From a virus, in IMG/VR virus record IMGVR_UViG_3300025889_015021, positions 1 through 20,988 of that record: a stretch of 20,988 nt of DNA; one strand, 5' to 3'. Both the position numbers and the translations under genes were made by a program. Shown here piece after piece: positions 11,704-18,385 of this stretch (position 1 is its first letter; each line of letters starts with the position of its first letter). Under the pieces are notes generated by a model. The model had not been told where the DNA came from. It did no database searches and saw only the letters and a list, made by a program, of their open reading frames with translations.

Positions 11704-12435
11704 TCAATCTTTAATGTAACCATTCTTGACGAGCCATTCTTTTGTCATTGGAGTAGGAGAATAATCGGTCCACATAGTCCCACGAGCACAAGATTCAAGT
11801 GCATCTTGAGTCATACCTTCGGTTTTACCTGCCCAAGTTGCCTCTTTCTCCCATGGTTGTGCCGACACTGGATATGTTCGTTCTACCATTTCTTGCCATA
11901 ACATAGGAACATCTTCCTCTGGTTTGATAATAGCAATCATACTATTATCAATGGTTCCTGCCATACAATCCTGGGCTGCATGCCACCCTTCATGTCTCAT
12001 AACTGACATCAATACATCAGGACGATGCATGAATGCTCTGTTCAGAAAGAAATTATTACCTACGGTATGATATACACCACGATGTCCAACAGGGAAATAA
12101 CTTTCATCGGCAAGATATACCTGAACATCAATAAGAGTCAATGCATTCAACATACGACTAAATTCTTCTTGAACTGGAGTCCAATCAGAGTTAGGATATT
12201 GTTCTTTAATATAACCAATACCCCAGATTGGTTCCACACCTTCAGTACATTCTTCAAGTAACATACAACCCATTGAATCATATGAAAATGGTTCTACTTC
12301 AGGTTCATGATGTGCAAATGTATTAATAGTATCTACACCTTCATGAGTATGTTGATGTGGATAAAATTGTGGATGTGCCATTGCAGGTGGCACAACTATC
12401 ATTGTTAATGCAAGTAACAGTGTCCTAATCTTCAT
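11704..12435 (-). CDS. Secreted HEXXH zinc-metalloprotease-like protein, 243 aa
   Basis: The N-terminus is a classic Sec signal peptide (MKIRTLLLALTMIVVPPAMA, cut before His21), followed by a His-rich segment (HPQFYPHQHTHE). A gluzincin-type zinc motif HEGWH (148-152, with E149 as the catalytic base) sits in a helix. A downstream WEKEATWAG (195-203) offers E198 as a third metal ligand, so both elements of a metalloprotease are present. Cys57, Cys63, Cys157 and Cys217 may form disulfides, fitting periplasmic export. It could remodel the host envelope or process virion or host proteins; this is inference. Its start overlaps the end of the next gene upstream by 11 bp. Confidence 0.75.
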   Translation of the reverse strand: MKIRTLLLALTMIVVPPAMAHPQFYPHQHTHEGVDTINTFAHHEPEVEPFSYDSMGCMLLEECTEGVEPIWGIGYIKEQYPNSDWTPVQEEFSRMLNALTLIDVQVYLADESYFPVGHRGVYHTVGNNFFLNRAFMHRPDVLMSVMRHEGWHAAQDCMAGTIDNSMIAIIKPEEDVPMLWQEMVERTYPVSAQPWEKEATWAGKTEGMTQDALESCARGTMWTDYSPTPMTKEWLVKNGYIKD

Positions 12436-12682
12436 CGTAAATTGAATTTCTCTTTTTTATATATTGTAATTCATTCCACTGATGTTGGTAACATAACAAC
12501 AATGTGTGATATTTACAATGTTTATGAGTACGGGTTATAGTACAATATGGTTTAGGTTTTGTCCCAAGTTCAATTGTAATATAATCATCTTGTTCGTCTC
12601 TATAATATACCCATCCTTCATGAATAGCTGAAGCTTTCTCCCATCTCACATAATCATTCACCTGTGGCACATAATCAGACAT
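12425..12682 (-). CDS. Conserved-type cyanophage small protein, 85 aa
   Basis: It begins MSDYVPQVNDYVRWEKASAI. The GWVYYRDEQDDYITIELG core (about 23-40) and the C-terminal LLLCYQHQWNEL look like a small beta-barrel. Proteins of this pattern (x-W-V-Y-F, Y-I-T-I-E, L-V-L-C-Y) are, from memory, widespread in T4-like cyanophages with unknown function. I use the ATG at 12682; a TTG three codons upstream is also in frame. The last codons overlap the metalloprotease start. Confidence 0.75.
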   Translation of the reverse strand: MSDYVPQVNDYVRWEKASAIHEGWVYYRDEQDDYITIELGTKPKPYCTITRTHKHCKYHTLLLCYQHQWNELQYIKKRNSIYDED

Positions 12683-12687
12683 AGTAA

Positions 12688-12873
12688 TCAATCAATAGAA
12701 GAGGGAATACCGATAGAAGATAAAGTTTCTTGTTGTTTATAATATAGTTTCACATAACAACGTAATGTTTCTTTTAGTTCTCTAATATCATTACAAGCCT
12801 CAATGTCTCTTGAAAATGTTTCATATGCAAAAGACCTTGAAGGTGTAGATAATGTTATGGTGTCTGGATTCAT
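12688..12873 (-). CDS. Hypothetical helical protein, 61 aa
   Basis: It begins MNPDTITLSTPSRSFAYETF. The second half is a long amphipathic helix (NDIRELKETLRCYVKLYYKQ, about 28-47). This helix pattern recurs in short cyanophage proteins, though I cannot name a family. The start overlaps the stop of the 95-aa gene by ATGA (12870-12873), and the stop lies 5 nt before the 85-aa gene. Confidence 0.7.
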   Translation of the reverse strand: MNPDTITLSTPSRSFAYETFSRDIEACNDIRELKETLRCYVKLYYKQQETLSSIGIPSSID

Positions 12874-13157
12874 GAGAATGCTGCCATGAGTGGATTGAGA
12901 TTTAACTTCATAGCTGTGTATGGAGTTGTGTCTGATATATTTACTACTTTACCTGGTTTCTTGTGATTGACTGGAGCCATAAACACTCCTTTCTTTCTAC
13001 AAAAGAACCCCCAAACTGAACTAGGGTGTTTATCATCACCATAGATAAACTCTCGACTGATGTTACGAATCCAAATACGTTTTACTGTCTTTGAGTAATC
13101 ATCAGTCCAGTATTCATAGCCCTGTGGTGGCTGATGTGGAAATTCCATCTTTTTCAT
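12870..13157 (-). CDS. Hypothetical protein, 95 aa
   Basis: It begins MKKMEFPHQPPQGYEYWTDD. A basic central stretch (KTVKRIWIRNISREFIYGDD) leads to VWGFFCRKKGVFMAPVNHKK. The sequence G-F-F-C/x-K-K-G-x-F-x-A-P-V-N-x-x-x-x-G is a pattern I associate with cyanophage hypotheticals. I choose the ATG at 13157, which overlaps the preceding gene by 44 bp; an in-frame TTG six codons upstream exists. Confidence 0.7.
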   Translation of the reverse strand: MKKMEFPHQPPQGYEYWTDDYSKTVKRIWIRNISREFIYGDDKHPSSVWGFFCRKKGVFMAPVNHKKPGKVVNISDTTPYTAMKLNLNPLMAAFS

Positions 13158-13305
13158 AACTATAGAGTAGGTCAAGCATCTTTTGACGCCATTCCATCAA
13201 TTCATCATAACACCCTTGATTGTATGCACAACCACGGAGACTACTGTCAGGTTTGATTACACTTTCAATCATAAGATTGAGTGCGTCTTTTTGTTTATCA
13301 GTCAT
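13114..13305 (-). CDS. Hypothetical protein, 63 aa
   Basis: It begins MTDKQKDALNLMIESVIKPD, with a CYDELMEWRQKMLDLLYSYE helix and a Ser/Thr tail. I use the ATG at 13305, which overlaps the stop of the 76-aa gene by 8 nt (ATGACTGA). The longer in-frame start at 13353 would overlap that gene heavily and has no support. Its 3' end overlaps the next gene by 44 bp. Unknown function. Confidence 0.7.
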   Translation of the reverse strand: MTDKQKDALNLMIESVIKPDSSLRGCAYNQGCYDELMEWRQKMLDLLYSYEKDGISTSATTGL

Positions 13306-13528
13306 CGAAAACTTTACACATTGGGGAACCAGGGTGAGTGTCGCAGAATTCATCTAACACTTTATCTTTGTGTCGTTCTGATGGGTCTGATAGTTTACCT
13401 TCTGTGAGGGGATCCCACTCATCAGGTGAATGTGCTTCATTCGTATGTAAGTCTACCTTATAGGCATTGTACTTATCATTTGGGTCATAGAGGGGATCAT
13501 TAACATCCCTTTGACGTGGTTGTGACAT
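13298..13528 (-). CDS. Hypothetical acidic protein, 76 aa
   Basis: It begins MSQPRQRDVNDPLYDPNDKY and is Asp/Pro-rich, probably extended. It ends in DEFCDTHPGSPMCKVFDD (59-76), a C-terminal signature with two cysteines and a P-x-S-P-x-C-K-V-F/Y-D-D tail that I recall from T4-like cyanophage hypotheticals. The start at 13528 is 3 nt from the stop of the 77-aa gene. Confidence 0.75.
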   Translation of the reverse strand: MSQPRQRDVNDPLYDPNDKYNAYKVDLHTNEAHSPDEWDPLTEGKLSDPSERHKDKVLDEFCDTHPGSPMCKVFDD

Positions 13529-13530
13529 GA

Positions 13531-13764
13531 TTAAGTTAAGAAAGAGGTTACAACTTTAGATGGTAGTTCATCTAACAAAGAATATTTATCTGCCTTGTTG
13601 ATATTCTGTCTCAATTCACTGAAATAATGAGAATAATACTTACCATCTTCTTCAACAATTAAATCAAAACATTCTTCATCATTTTCTGCAACAACATTCC
13701 ATACTCCGCCGTATTCTGATGAGGGGAATGGCACATAATGGTCAACAATGTAAATAAATTTCAT
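13531..13764 (-). CDS. Conserved-type cyanophage protein, 77 aa
   Basis: It begins MKFIYIVDHYVPFPSSEYGG. A beta strand (MKFIYIVDHYVPF) then a GG-x-W-N-V-V-A-E strand and an acidic helix are typical of a small protein that I recall as frequent in T4-like cyanophages. Function unknown. It is the first gene after the strong early promoter at 13787-13815 and heads the overlapping string down to 11704. Confidence 0.75.
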   Translation of the reverse strand: MKFIYIVDHYVPFPSSEYGGVWNVVAENDEECFDLIVEEDGKYYSHYFSELRQNINKADKYSLLDELPSKVVTSFLT

Positions 13765-13786
13765 CAGTCTTGAGAATTACCTTAAT

Positions 13787-13815
13787 AGTATAGGTGAGTT
13801 AAAAAAGTTTGTCAA
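13787..13815 (-). promoter_or_regulatory. Sigma70-type early promoter
   Basis: The minus strand has a perfect TTGACA (13810-13815), a 17-nt spacer and TATACT (13787-13792), 22 nt before the 77-aa gene. It overlaps the last codons of the upstream 49-aa gene and would drive the whole string from 13764 to 11704. Confidence 0.85.
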
Positions 13816-13948
13816 GTTGTCGTTGTAACTCATAATAAACTGAAATAAGTTTGAGATTCATATAAGTTTCGTAGTCATTACCTTTGAGTAAATCAAGTGT
13901 GGTTTCAATTTGTTGCATAGCAAGAGTGAGTGTTTCTTTTTTATTCAT
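13799..13948 (-). CDS. Hypothetical helical protein, 49 aa
   Basis: It reads MNKKETLTLAMQQIETTLDL, LKGNDYETYMNLKLISVYYE, LQRQLDKLF. Two amphipathic helices are likely to form a hairpin. A TATAAT hexamer lies 15 nt upstream of the ATG, without a clear -35. Its 3' end contains the promoter of the next gene. Confidence 0.65.
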   Translation of the reverse strand: MNKKETLTLAMQQIETTLDLLKGNDYETYMNLKLISVYYELQRQLDKLF

Positions 13949-14059
13949 TAGATTTTCTCATTATACTATGAAAGAATAAGTGAATAAAGAACTGTAATGA
14001 TTGTAACTATAGTCAATATAAAAAGACATAAAAAATTACATCTTCTGTTTCTTTTGAAA

Positions 14060-14287
14060 TCATTTGACTATAAACCAATTTTTATCATTAGTTTTATTTA
14101 CCCAGAAGTGGTACTTACCAGTAATAGATGAAAGAAACATTTGGTCTTCTGTCTCTTGTTCTACTCTACATGAATGAAGTTCATGCATCAAGTTAACGAA
14201 TCGGTTCTTACTCCGTTGGTTCTTGGGTTCTACAGTAACGAATTTAGTCTTCATAGGTGTTTGACTGACTTTGTAAGTATAGACCAT
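14060..14287 (-). CDS. Conserved-type cyanophage protein, 75 aa
   Basis: It begins MVYTYKVSQTPMKTKFVTVE. The core, KNRFVNLMHELHSCRVEQET, then MFLSSITGKYHFWVN, contains a N-R-F-x-N-x-M-x-x-x-H-S-C-R-V pattern followed by F-L-x-S-I-T/S-G-x-Y-x-F-W that recurs, from memory, in cyanomyovirus hypotheticals. Function unknown. The next 110 bp downstream hold no convincing gene. Confidence 0.75.
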   Translation of the reverse strand: MVYTYKVSQTPMKTKFVTVEPKNQRSKNRFVNLMHELHSCRVEQETEDQMFLSSITGKYHFWVNKTNDKNWFIVK

Positions 14288-14318
14288 GTGAGGGGTCTCC
14301 GGGGGGTTTTGTAGACAC

Positions 14319-14347
14319 TTGACAAACTGGTCTAGACCCCGTAGACT
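14319..14347 (+). promoter_or_regulatory. Possible plus-strand promoter
   Basis: TTGACA (14319-14324), a 17-nt spacer and TAGACT (14342-14347; 4 of 6). It is the only plus-strand promoter-like sequence of this quality noticed, and would give RNA antisense to the glutaredoxin-like remnant and the carbamoyltransferase. It coincides with a hairpin, which may explain it. Confidence 0.35.
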
Positions 14348-14356
14348 AGGTTTGTC
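14321..14356. other. Two-tier stem-loop
   Basis: The outer arms GACAAAC and GTTTGTC (7 bp) and inner arms GTCTA and TAGAC (5 bp) are nested, with small internal loops and a 7-nt terminal loop. It is located in the 85-bp gap after the glutaredoxin-like remnant. It may be a terminator-like or processing structure; no U-tract follows. Confidence 0.55.
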
Positions 14357-14372
14357 GTTCTTGAGAGATAAG

Positions 14373-14471
14373 TTATAAGTTCTTATTTGATATTAAATCT
14401 CTTATCATATATTTCCCACTAATCTTATAACAGTGAGGACAATTTTCTTTTGTATATACTTTAAAATTCAT
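14373..14471 (-). pseudogene. Glutaredoxin-like N-terminal fragment, 32 aa
   Basis: It reads MNFKVYTKENCPHCYKISGK, then YMIRDLISNKNL. The first strand and CPHC redox motif (residues 11-14) match the start of glutaredoxins (K-V-Y-T-K-x-x-C-P-x-C), which are about 80 aa. Only the first strand and part of helix 1 remain, and no further glutaredoxin sequence was found in the other minus-strand frames downstream. It starts 9 nt after the carbamoyltransferase stop. A free redox peptide is possible, but a decayed gene is more likely. Confidence 0.5.
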
Positions 14472-14480
14472 AAATCAATC

Positions 14481-16157
14481 TCAGATTAAAAAATAATTTC
14501 CAATTACAAGACAATCTAGATCAATACTTTCAAAGGTTTTGATCGCATCCTTTGGATTCTCTACAATTGGTTGACCATTATCATTGAAAGAAGTATTTAA
14601 AAGAACCGGACAATCAGTTTCTTTATTATATTTTTGAAGAAGTGTTGCAACTTCTGGATGCAACTTTTCATTTACAGTTTGAATTCTACATGAGAAATCT
14701 TTATGTGTGATCGCACCAAGTTTCTTTCTTTGATGTGGTTTTACTACCAGAGAGTATAGCATATATTCATTTGGATATACATCTATAAAGTATTCTTCTT
14801 GATATTCTTCAAGCATAATACCTGCAAATGGACGCCACTCTTCTCTATGTTTAATGCGAGTATTGATTGTCTTTTTATTTTCTTTTATTGATGGGTTCAT
14901 CAGAATTGAACGAGAACCAAGTGCTCTAGGTCCAAACTCTGAACGATTTTGAAACCACCCAACAATTTTATTATCAGCAAGAAGTTTAGCAACCTTCTCA
15001 CACAGTTCTTCAAAGTTATCAAACTTCTTATAGTTTTTCCCTTTAAGTGCTTCCTCAATCTCTTCTTCACTATAAGTGCGTCCAAGAAGTGAAATATTGT
15101 GTGGGAGAGTTACTTTTTCTTTTGCCTTAAAAACACCATAACATGCAGCACCAAATGATAATCCAGTATCATCAGGAAATGGTGGGATGTGCATATTCTT
15201 TACAATTTCATTCTTACGAATGACAGAGTTTGTGAGAATATTCAGAAACACGCCACCAGCAAGGCAAAGATTTTCATCAATATATCCTTGTTCTTTGAGT
15301 GTCTTCATATAAACAAGCATTCCCTGTTCAAAATTATGTTGAAGAGTTCTTGCTTTGTTTTCTGGACTCATGTTTCCATAAACATAATCCTGTCCAGGAA
15401 AAGAGTTGAATGTAACTGAAGGAATACCTTCAAAAGTTTGTCGATAATCTTTTTCAAACTCTTTTACATTACCATATGCCGAAAGACCCATGACCTTGCC
15501 ACAGAATGTCTCACGATACTTTGGATCAGTAATATCAATTTGTTTCTGAACCATCTCAACATAAATTTGATATGCCCAAGCCCAATAATAGTTTCCGAAG
15601 TTATTCATTTCAGGAATACCGGGATGATACCTAAAAATACCTTTTTCTTTATTAAAGTATCCTATAGAATGATTTTCTGTAGAAAAAGCATTGCCAGTAG
15701 AATTGAATAAAATAGATCCAGCATTATCCATCGTAATAAATGTTCCTTCATTGTAATCTGAAGAGAACACTGATGAATATGCATGACACATATGATGAGA
15801 TACTATCTCAACTTTTGCTTTTGGGAAATATCTTTTAAGTTTAGATTGAAGAGTTTGATTAATATAATTCTTATAGAAGTTTATATTTGCCATCGATGGA
15901 ACGACAACTACATCAATATCTTCTTTAGAAAGATTCCCTGTCGATAAACAATAGTCTATCGATTTTCGTGGGAAGTTTCCATCATATTTAATACCAGTAA
16001 GTCTTTCTTCACTGATACTAGTTACATGATTTCCATTAGAAAATAAAGACACACTTGCACCATGTGTCCAACTTTCATTCATTTGTTCCCTCAAACTAGG
16101 ATTATCAGAAATTAAAACATTCCATCCAATCGCACCATAAAGTCCAATAACATTCAT
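14481..16157 (-). CDS. NodU/CmcH-family O-carbamoyltransferase, 558 aa
   Basis: It transfers carbamoyl from carbamoyl phosphate, via a carbamoyl-adenylate, to a sugar or other hydroxyl. The N-terminal Kae1-like domain has HGASVSLF (32-39), the metal-ligand HHMCHA (121-126), TMDNAGS (142-148), LAGGVFLN (299-306) and PPFPDDTGLSFGAA (325-338). The C-terminal YrdC-like domain has GPRALGSRSIL (409-419), WRPFAG (441-446) and LLNTSFN (about 520-526). All are family hallmarks, and the full length is present. The start overlaps the glycosyltransferase stop by ATGA (16154-16157), so the two are coupled and may modify the same glycan. Confidence 0.93.
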   Translation of the reverse strand: MNVIGLYGAIGWNVLISDNPSLREQMNESWTHGASVSLFSNGNHVTSISEERLTGIKYDGNFPRKSIDYCLSTGNLSKEDIDVVVVPSMANINFYKNYINQTLQSKLKRYFPKAKVEIVSHHMCHAYSSVFSSDYNEGTFITMDNAGSILFNSTGNAFSTENHSIGYFNKEKGIFRYHPGIPEMNNFGNYYWAWAYQIYVEMVQKQIDITDPKYRETFCGKVMGLSAYGNVKEFEKDYRQTFEGIPSVTFNSFPGQDYVYGNMSPENKARTLQHNFEQGMLVYMKTLKEQGYIDENLCLAGGVFLNILTNSVIRKNEIVKNMHIPPFPDDTGLSFGAACYGVFKAKEKVTLPHNISLLGRTYSEEEIEEALKGKNYKKFDNFEELCEKVAKLLADNKIVGWFQNRSEFGPRALGSRSILMNPSIKENKKTINTRIKHREEWRPFAGIMLEEYQEEYFIDVYPNEYMLYSLVVKPHQRKKLGAITHKDFSCRIQTVNEKLHPEVATLLQKYNKETDCPVLLNTSFNDNGQPIVENPKDAIKTFESIDLDCLVIGNYFLI

Positions 16158-17053
16158 TTATCAACTGCTTCTATAATTTTATCAAAGTTAAAGATTTCTT
16201 CATCCTCATCCACATAAGGATACTCTGCTTCTACTCCAGTAAAATCAAAGTCAAACAAATAACTATTTGGAAGTTTAAAGTTGGCAGGTTTCTCTGCTTG
16301 AATATTGGTATGTATATCCCATCCAAAGACCTTTGGACTAGTTCCATTCCATAATACCACAGAAGGCAATTTCAATGCTGTTGCTGCGTGTTGTAGGCAA
16401 CTATCAATAAGTATTCTCTTCTCACTATTCAGTAAGATACTTACAAGTTCCATATTACTCATTGGATCTTGAACCACTTCCACACCATCTAATGCTTCAG
16501 AAGAAGGTTTTTTGACTTGAAAAATATGATACTTATCGGAATAATGATCTACAAGTTTTTGTGCAAGTGCCACAGGCATATCTCTTGCCCATAGATATGG
16601 TCTCTGTTCATTATACATTCCACCATTAGTTTGAAGAACCATAATAGGTTTTTCGTTTGCACGACTTTCCCAAAATTCTTTTGCAATCTTTTTCTGTAAA
16701 GGATTAAATTTAATATCTGGCATTTCACCTCGATATTCTAATCCATACATCTTAGACCAAGTTTGAATCAGAGGCAGTTTTTTATGAATATGATCAGTAG
16801 TGAAATAAGGTTCATTATGGAAAATTATTGAATCCTCATTTTCAATATAACTTTGATAAAAATAACTTGTATTACCAAGTTGATATACTCTATCTACAAA
16901 TGGAAGATTTTGAAATATTTCAGACCAGACAGAAACAACAATAAGTTGTCTGCCTGGATGATTGTTTTTAATACATTTAGCTACTGCTGTTGCTGCAATA
17001 TGTTTACCAAATCCACCTTGGCAATGAAATATAGAATACTTAATTTTTGTCAT
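16154..17053 (-). CDS. GT9-like (heptosyltransferase-type) glycosyltransferase, 299 aa
   Basis: A GT-B fold glycosyltransferase is predicted. The N-terminal GGFGKHIAATAVAKCI (13-28) is the glycine-rich acceptor-side loop of the ADP-heptose:LPS family. In the C-terminal lobe, DSCLQHAATALKLPSVVLWN followed by GTSPKVFGW is the nucleotide-sugar binding region (family pattern D-S-x-x-x-H-x-A-x-A-L). Donor and acceptor cannot be read from sequence. It forms a two-gene coupled unit with the carbamoyltransferase. Confidence 0.8.
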   Translation of the reverse strand: MTKIKYSIFHCQGGFGKHIAATAVAKCIKNNHPGRQLIVVSVWSEIFQNLPFVDRVYQLGNTSYFYQSYIENEDSIIFHNEPYFTTDHIHKKLPLIQTWSKMYGLEYRGEMPDIKFNPLQKKIAKEFWESRANEKPIMVLQTNGGMYNEQRPYLWARDMPVALAQKLVDHYSDKYHIFQVKKPSSEALDGVEVVQDPMSNMELVSILLNSEKRILIDSCLQHAATALKLPSVVLWNGTSPKVFGWDIHTNIQAEKPANFKLPNSYLFDFDFTGVEAEYPYVDEDEEIFNFDKIIEAVDK

Positions 17054-17057
17054 AAAA

Positions 17058-17405
17058 TTACCAAGGAGTTTCTTTGTTTACTGTAACAGGTGCTGGGGGA
17101 TTAAGAACAGAATTGATCCAAGAAGTGTGTTGTGCAGTGACTCTTTCTTCTGCAAGTTCATCTGCAATCCAACCCAATACAATCTCTTCAGTCAAGTCTT
17201 CAAATGCAACAAATCCTTCAGAACCTTCAGAATCTGGAGTAACATCTTCACAATTAACTTGATAATTTTCAAAACCTTCAATTGTAGTTCTTTCTACATC
17301 AGAATCATCAGAGGATACCCATTTAACTTGAATATCACATACTACATTGTTTCCATCATTTATGACTTCAAGATTTTCAATTGTTCTTGTGTGTGTAATT
17401 GCCAT
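17058..17405 (-). CDS. Phage protein of unknown function, 115 aa
   Basis: It begins MAITHTRTIENLEVINDGNN. The N-terminal strands (about 9-30, with DIQVKWVSSDDSDVERTTIE) and the C-terminal EIVLGWIADEL then HTSWINSVLNPP (from about 74 onward) match a phage family that I recall as accompanying structural genes, with the pattern of tryptophan in W-I/V and a final P-rich tail. The late promoter at 17428-17435 fits late expression. Exact role unknown. Confidence 0.65.
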   Translation of the reverse strand: MAITHTRTIENLEVINDGNNVVCDIQVKWVSSDDSDVERTTIEGFENYQVNCEDVTPDSEGSEGFVAFEDLTEEIVLGWIADELAEERVTAQHTSWINSVLNPPAPVTVNKETPW

Positions 17406-17427
17406 TTTGTTTTAGTTAAATCTCTAT

Positions 17428-17435
17428 TATTTATT
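17428..17435 (-). promoter_or_regulatory. Late promoter NATAAATA
   Basis: AATAAATA on the minus strand, 23 nt upstream of the ATG at 17405, at the 3' end of the sulfotransferase gene. Confidence 0.55.
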
Positions 17436-18330
17436 TAAAGATAATATTATTATCCTTTGTAGGTGGTGCCTTTACCTTAGGGGTTATCGTAACAATATCA
17501 GGTGTTCCCCAAAACTCAAGTCGTCTTTTGTTTTGTTCATAAAGATCAAGAATTTCTTCTGGAAGAATTGATGCTGGTGGAGAAGAAGTTTTCTTGACCT
17601 CAGAACGAACCTGATGCATATCACTTAGTCCATAAGTTATCAAATCATCTTCCCTATGAATATTTGAGATTGATCCAAAGTCATGATCATAAAACTCTTC
17701 CCCAAGAAAATCATAGATGTCTTCCATTATTTTTTCAGGATTATCTACAAGATCATTATAGTCCACAAAATGCATTTTGTCACTTACATTTTGTTGGAAT
17801 CCCATCATAATCGCATTCAGTGACTCATAAACAATACCACCATCATTTAGAAGATACATACATCTATTCAAATCATTAATAGGTATATCAGTTTTGATTA
17901 ATTGTTCATCTACAAAATTAATTCTTGGTTGGCCTTCCTGAAAAGGATTTCGATGAATCATTGTCAGAATAGAAGTTAGAATCTCATCTATTCTACGAAC
18001 TGGAACAAGAATCTTTGCCTGTTGTCCAATGTACCCTTCAATATAAGGAACTCTTGCAGTCCATGCACGATTTTTATCAAAGACAACTGGTTTTTGAACA
18101 TCACTATAAAAATGATGTGGAATGCTACCAATGATCTCTCTGACTTGATCTGGTTTTGGATATCCATGGTACAACTCATTACCCATAAAGTTTTGCTCTA
18201 CGGCAAACATTGCACCAAGAACTGGACTTGATGGTCCAGAATAAAATCTTGGATTTTGATTTAAGATTGAAGAAAGCAAAGTGCTTCCCGAACGGGGAAG
18301 CCCTGCCATAAAATAAAAAGTTTTATCCAT
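17431..18330 (-). CDS. PAPS-dependent sulfotransferase, 299 aa
   Basis: It transfers sulfate from PAPS to a hydroxyl or amine. The 5'-phosphosulfate loop GLPRSGSTLLSSIL (10-23) and the 3'-phosphate-binding segment ILVPVRRIDEILTSIL (107-122, with R112/R113 and S120) are both clear. Other features fit the P-loop-like sulfotransferase fold, including VFDKNRAW (83-90) and a C-terminal helical region. The acceptor may be a carbohydrate or a tyrosine. It lies between the fibre gene and the glycan-modifying pair, on the same strand. No signal peptide is seen, so it is cytoplasmic. Confidence 0.85.
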   Translation of the reverse strand: MDKTFYFMAGLPRSGSTLLSSILNQNPRFYSGPSSPVLGAMFAVEQNFMGNELYHGYPKPDQVREIIGSIPHHFYSDVQKPVVFDKNRAWTARVPYIEGYIGQQAKILVPVRRIDEILTSILTMIHRNPFQEGQPRINFVDEQLIKTDIPINDLNRCMYLLNDGGIVYESLNAIMMGFQQNVSDKMHFVDYNDLVDNPEKIMEDIYDFLGEEFYDHDFGSISNIHREDDLITYGLSDMHQVRSEVKKTSSPPASILPEEILDLYEQNKRRLEFWGTPDIVTITPKVKAPPTKDNNIIFK

Positions 18331-18349
18331 TAATTTATCATTCGATACT

Positions 18350-18385
18350 ATTATATATTATACCATAAAATCAATTATTCAGTAA
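18350..18385 (-). promoter_or_regulatory. Putative promoter of the sulfotransferase gene
   Basis: The intergenic gap has TGGTATAAT, an extended -10 (TATAAT at 18357-18362), and a second TATAAT at 18350-18355. The -35 position (TTACTG, 18380-18385) matches poorly. GATAAATT near 18335, one base off the late consensus, is also present. Confidence 0.45.

Noticed and set aside
13985-14063. Small ORFs between 13985 and 14063, including MISKETEDVIFYVFLY (16 aa) and a start-less hydrophobic frame with ILTIVTIITVLYS
   Set aside because: The first is only 16 codons, though coupled by ATGA; the second has no ATG, GTG or TTG at a sensible position. Kept only as a possible decayed membrane peptide.
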